Shown here piece by piece: positions 7,826 to 10,392 of a stretch of DNA of 10,392 nucleotides. The stretch's first letter is position 1, and every line of letters begins with the position of its first letter. The stretch spans positions 1 through 10,392 of the forward strand of contig CAMCWJ010000077.1 of the NCBI GenBank assembly GCA_945882475.1, given 5' to 3'. Under the pieces are notes generated by a model that did not search any database, had not been told where the DNA came from, and was given only the letters and a program-made list of their open reading frames with translations. This stretch comes from Bifidobacterium breve (GTDB taxonomy: Bacteria; Actinomycetota; Actinomycetes; Mycobacteriales; Mycobacteriaceae). A program made the translations under genes and the position numbers.

Positions 7826-7972
7826 CGGCCCCCTCTCGCGCCTCACCGTTGATCCTTCCGCGTGCCGCGCCCGGGGCAGAGGGTCCAAAGACCCCGGCCT
7901 GTCGCACCCGGCTCCCGGCACCGCGGCGCCGACCTATGGTTGAGGTACCGACGGCGGGAGGCGGGGTTGCCG
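7826..7972. promoter_or_regulatory. Divergent promoter region between the Rv2004c-like gene and acg
   Basis: These 147 bases separate two divergent genes and contain one DosR-like palindrome (7878-7897). On the plus strand TATGGT (7935-7940) is a possible -10 for acg, and GGGAGG (7956-7961) is its likely ribosome binding site, 11 bases before the ATG. On the minus strand AGAGG (7836-7832) serves the Rv2004c-like gene. The palindrome is placed so that one DosR dimer pair could control both directions; I cannot fix the transcription starts. Confidence 0.55.
7878..7897. promoter_or_regulatory. DosR-box-like palindrome (divergent)
   Basis: AGAGGGTCCAAAGACCCCGG. The core GGGTC-CAAA-GACCC is a perfect inverted repeat. 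I count 12 of 20 matches to the published DosR consensus TTSGGGACTWWAGTCCCSAA, including both GGG/CCC blocks and the inner C and G. Both neighbours are homologues of DosR-regulon genes, which raises the prior. The A-to-T changes at positions 7 and 14 make it weaker than the site at 8970. Confidence 0.55.
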
Positions 7973-8944
7973 ATGGCGATCGATCACGAGGTCATCGCAG
8001 GCGCGGTGGAACTTGCCTGTCGCGCCCCGTCGGTGCACAACAGCCAGCCGTGGCACTGGGTGGCGCAGGACGGGAAGCTGCGGCTATTCCTCGCTCCGCA
8101 CCGGGTTCCGCACGCCACCGACCGCACCGGGCGGGAGTCCGCCATCAGTTGCGGCGCAGCGCTGGATCACCTGCGGGTCGCGGCGGCGGCGGCGGGCTGG
8201 CACGCCGACATCGCTCGCTTCCCCAACCCCAACGATCTCGATCATCTGGCCACCATCGAATGGCGCCCGATGGAGTTCGTCACCGACGCCGACCGCGCCC
8301 GCGCCGACGCGATCGCCGATCGGCACACCGACCGGATGGCGTTCGAGGCGCCGGACGACTGGGCGGCATTTGAGCCAGTGCTGCGCAGCAGAGTGGATCC
8401 GGACAAAGCGGTACTGCAGGTGCTGCCCGCCGCGGCCCGACCACAACTGGCTGAGGCCTCCCGGCTGACTGAGTCGCTGCGCCGATACGACTCGTCGTAT
8501 CAGGCCGAATTAGGTTGGTGGAGCGCACCGTTAGAGGTCGCCGACGGACTGCCGCTAAGTGCGTTGGTGCCGGCTTCGGACCGCGACAAGGTCGACGTCG
8601 CGCGGACGTTCCCGGCCGGCGATCACCCCGCACGCCCCGAGGTGGAACGGGACCGTTCGGTGCTGCTGGTGCTGTCCACTCACGGCGACAGCCGCCGCGA
8701 TGCGTTGGGCTGCGGTGAGGTGCTGTCCGAGGTGCTGCTGGAGGCCACCCTCGCCGGGCTGGCCAGCTGCACCCTGAGCCACCTCACCGAGTTGGAGGCC
8801 AGCCGCGAGATCATCCGGGCGCTGACCGGCGCAACGTCTCACCCGCAACTGCTGATCCGGGTGGGGCGGGTGCCGACACTTGCCGCGCAGCCGCCGCCGA
8901 CCCCGCGGCGACCACTGGCCGACGTGCTGGAGGTCCGCGGCTGA
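7973..8944 (+). CDS. acg: Acg family FMN-binding nitroreductase-like protein (Rv2032-like)
   Basis: A 323-residue homologue of M. tuberculosis Acg (Rv2032, 331 residues), a nitroreductase-fold protein of the DosR regulon. Family members bind FMN but have a lid over the flavin and little or no nitroreductase activity; a flavin-sequestering role has been proposed. Visible signatures are RAPSVHNSQPW (17-27), DRTGRES (50-56), FPNPNDLDHLATIEW near 84-98, LTESLRRYDSSYQAELGWW near 168-186, a cysteine-containing segment CGEVLSEVLLEATLAGLASCTLSH near 248-271, and a proline-rich TPRRPL near the C-terminus. The frame is open upstream to 7862, but MAIDHEVIAGAVELACRAPS matches the family start and has GGGAGG upstream. 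No signal peptide is seen. It is co-oriented with the Rv2030c-like gene, 121 bases downstream, rather than facing hspX as in M. tuberculosis. Confidence 0.94.
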   Translation: MAIDHEVIAGAVELACRAPSVHNSQPWHWVAQDGKLRLFLAPHRVPHATDRTGRESAISCGAALDHLRVAAAAAGWHADIARFPNPNDLDHLATIEWRPMEFVTDADRARADAIADRHTDRMAFEAPDDWAAFEPVLRSRVDPDKAVLQVLPAAARPQLAEASRLTESLRRYDSSYQAELGWWSAPLEVADGLPLSALVPASDRDKVDVARTFPAGDHPARPEVERDRSVLLVLSTHGDSRRDALGCGEVLSEVLLEATLAGLASCTLSHLTELEASREIIRALTGATSHPQLLIRVGRVPTLAAQPPPTPRRPLADVLEVRG

Positions 8945-9065
8945 CCCCGCGCTACCAACGACCCCCCGCGACGGGACTTCGGCCCCTACCGACGCGGTGA
9001 TCGGAGGTGTTGCGATCAGTGCCGAGCAGTGCGAATCACGAGCGCCGCCGGATGGGGGACGATAG
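8945..9065 (+). promoter_or_regulatory. Short intergenic region upstream of the Rv2030c-like gene
   Basis: These 121 bases hold the DosR-box-like site (8970-8989) and the ribosome binding site GGGGGA (9054-9059), six bases before the ATG. No hspX gene or remnant is visible, and I see no convincing terminator for acg. The Rv2030c-like gene may therefore be transcribed both from its own promoter and by read-through from acg. Confidence 0.6.
8970..8989 (+). promoter_or_regulatory. DosR box upstream of the Rv2030c-like gene
   Basis: GACGGGACTTCGGCCCCTAC, about 77 bases before the ATG at 9066. The left half-site GGGACTT is perfect against the DosR consensus; the right half is the GGCCC variant common in natural DosR sites. 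I count 13 of 20 consensus matches. Rv2030c of M. tuberculosis is a well-known member of the hypoxia regulon, so the context agrees. Confidence 0.7.
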
Positions 9066-10392
9066 ATGACCCGAACCACCGGCGTGAGGCGCCACGCGCC
9101 GCGGCAGGTGTTCAAGGACCGCCGGGAAGCCGGCCAGGTGCTGGCCGGCCTGCTTCAGAGCTACCGCGGCCGCCCCGACGTGATCGTGCTTGGACTGGCG
9201 CGCGGCGGCCTGCCGGTCGCCTACGAGGTGGCCAGATCGCTCGGCGCCCCACTGGATGCGTTCATCGTCCGCAAATTGGGCGCGCCCGGACACGAGGAGT
9301 TTGCGTTCGGGGCGTTGGCCAGCGGCGGTCGGGTGGTGGTCAACGACGACGTGTTGCGCGGATTGCAGATCAACCCCCACCAGTTGCGCGAGATCGCCGC
9401 ACGGGAGGGCCGCGAACTCCGGCGCCGGGAGGAGGTCTACCGGGGCGGCCGCCCCCCACTGGACGTCACCGGCAAGACGGTGATTCTGGTCGACGACGGC
9501 GTGGCCACCGGCTCGTCAATGCTGGCCGCCGTTGCGGCCCTCCGCGAATCGCACCCGGCACACATCGTGATCGCGATTCCGACCGCGCCGGAATCCACCT
9601 GCGCCGAGTTCGCCGGACTCGTCGACGACGTGGTGTGCGCGTCGATGCCGACCCCGTTTCTCGCGGTCGGTGAATCCTTCTGGGACTTCCGGCAGGTCAC
9701 CGACGGCGAAGTGTGCCAACTGCTGTCCAGGCCGATCGAGGCGCCCGAAGCGGCACCGGACTCACCCGCCGATCTGGTGGCCAGGGTGGCCGTCGACGCT
9801 CCGGGCGGGGTGCCCCCGCGCGAGGTACTCGACGACCTGATCGGCGACGCCCGTGTGGTGCTGATCGGCGAGAGCTCCCACGGGACGCACGAGTTCTATC
9901 AGGCGCGCGCCGAGATCACCAAGTGGCTGATCGAGGAGAAAGGCTTCAATGCCGTTGCCGCCGAGGCTGATTGGCCAGACGCCTACCGGGTGAACCGCTA
10001 CGTGCGCAGCCTCGGCGACGATGCGACGCCCGAGGAGGCGCTGCGCGGCTTCGAACGGTTCCCGGCCTGGATGTGGCGCAACACCGTGGTGCGGGACTTC
10101 GTGGGCTGGCTGCGCTGGCATAACGGGGTGAAGGCCGCCCAGGACGGCCGCCAGACCGGTTTCTACGGCCTGGATCTCTACAGCCTGCACCGCTCGATGC
10201 AGGAGGTGATCAGCTACCTCGACGCCGTCGACCCGGCGGCCGCCACCCGCGCCCGGGCCCGCTATGCCTGCTTTGATCACTCCAGCGGCGGGGACGGTCA
10301 GGCCTATGGTTACGCCGCTGCGTTCGGCGCCGGCGCAAGTTGCGAACGCCAGGTGGTCGAGCAACTCGTCGAACTCCTGCGCAGTTCGGCCG
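9066..10392 (+). CDS. Phosphoribosyltransferase / erythromycin-esterase-like fusion (Rv2030c-like), 3' end missing
   Basis: The first 442 codons of a homologue of M. tuberculosis Rv2030c (about 681 residues), cut by the right edge. Residues ~14-215 are a type I phosphoribosyltransferase fold with the PRPP-binding loop VILVDDGVATGSS (139-151) and a conserved VLGLARGGLPVAYEVA (40-55). A linker rich in Pro, Ala and Asp (~222-250) leads to an EreA/ChaN-like domain with GESSHGTHEFY (268-278: Glu269, His272, His275), AAEADWPDAYRVNRYVR (298-314, Glu300) and RFPAWMWRN (331-339). In erythromycin esterases the equivalent His/Glu cluster does hydrolysis. The natural substrates of both halves are unknown, and a role in macrolide resistance should not be assumed. 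The ATG follows directly after an in-frame TAG (9063-9065), so no earlier start is possible. GGGGGA lies six bases upstream. A DosR box at 8970-8989 suggests induction by hypoxia or nitric oxide. Confidence 0.94.
   Translation, partial: MTRTTGVRRHAPRQVFKDRREAGQVLAGLLQSYRGRPDVIVLGLARGGLPVAYEVARSLGAPLDAFIVRKLGAPGHEEFAFGALASGGRVVVNDDVLRGLQINPHQLREIAAREGRELRRREEVYRGGRPPLDVTGKTVILVDDGVATGSSMLAAVAALRESHPAHIVIAIPTAPESTCAEFAGLVDDVVCASMPTPFLAVGESFWDFRQVTDGEVCQLLSRPIEAPEAAPDSPADLVARVAVDAPGGVPPREVLDDLIGDARVVLIGESSHGTHEFYQARAEITKWLIEEKGFNAVAAEADWPDAYRVNRYVRSLGDDATPEEALRGFERFPAWMWRNTVVRDFVGWLRWHNGVKAAQDGRQTGFYGLDLYSLHRSMQEVISYLDAVDPAAATRARARYACFDHSSGGDGQAYGYAAAFGAGASCERQVVEQLVELLRSSA

Noticed and set aside
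6449..7852. 467-codon open frame on the plus strand
   Set aside because: It is antisense to the Rv2004c-like gene, with low-complexity composition and no recognisable motif.
9762..10364. 200-codon open frame on the minus strand
   Set aside because: It is antisense to the Rv2030c-like gene, whose plus-strand translation matches a known two-domain protein.
1..10392. tRNA, rRNA, CRISPR array, insertion sequence or prophage signals
   Set aside because: No such structure, repeat array, transposase or integrase was seen on either strand by eye.

Overview
The window is high-GC DNA from a Mycobacterium or Mycolicibacterium species. I infer this from recognisable homologues of mycobacterial proteins: the type I fatty acid synthase Fas (Rv2524c in M. 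tuberculosis) and three members of the hypoxia/dormancy (DosR/DevR) regulon, Rv2004c, Acg (Rv2032) and Rv2030c. These assignments come from reading the translated sequence against family knowledge. No database search was run.

Layout. Positions 1-3640 (minus strand) hold the N-terminal third (about 1213 codons) of fas, which runs off the left edge. Positions 3641-4082 are a 442-base intergenic region, AT-richer than the surroundings and rich in inverted repeats; it should hold the fas promoter and operators. Positions 4083-6353 (minus) encode a phosphoenolpyruvate synthase. Its start codon overlaps the stop codon of the upstream gene, 6353-7825 (minus), a fusion of a phosphotransferase-like domain and a P-loop kinase domain (Rv2004c-like). 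Positions 7826-7972 are a divergent promoter region with a DosR-box-like palindrome. Positions 7973-8944 (plus) encode the Acg-like flavin-binding protein. Positions 8945-9065 carry a second, better DosR-box match. From 9066 to the right edge (plus) lies the 5' part of the phosphoribosyltransferase/erythromycin-esterase fusion (Rv2030c-like).

How the genes fit together. The middle and right part looks like a compact hypoxia-response block: two divergent units, each preceded by a DosR-like site. The left unit couples the Rv2004c-like protein to PEP synthase, which would divert pyruvate to PEP for gluconeogenesis. The right unit is acg followed by the Rv2030c-like gene. The small heat-shock gene hspX, which separates acg from Rv2030c in M. 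tuberculosis, is absent between them here. The fas gene lies directly downstream of the PEP synthase unit in the same direction, so either its own promoter or read-through could drive it.

The families are known. The less explored points are the translational coupling of a dual kinase-like protein to PEP synthase, the alternating half-sites upstream of fas, and the arrangement without hspX.
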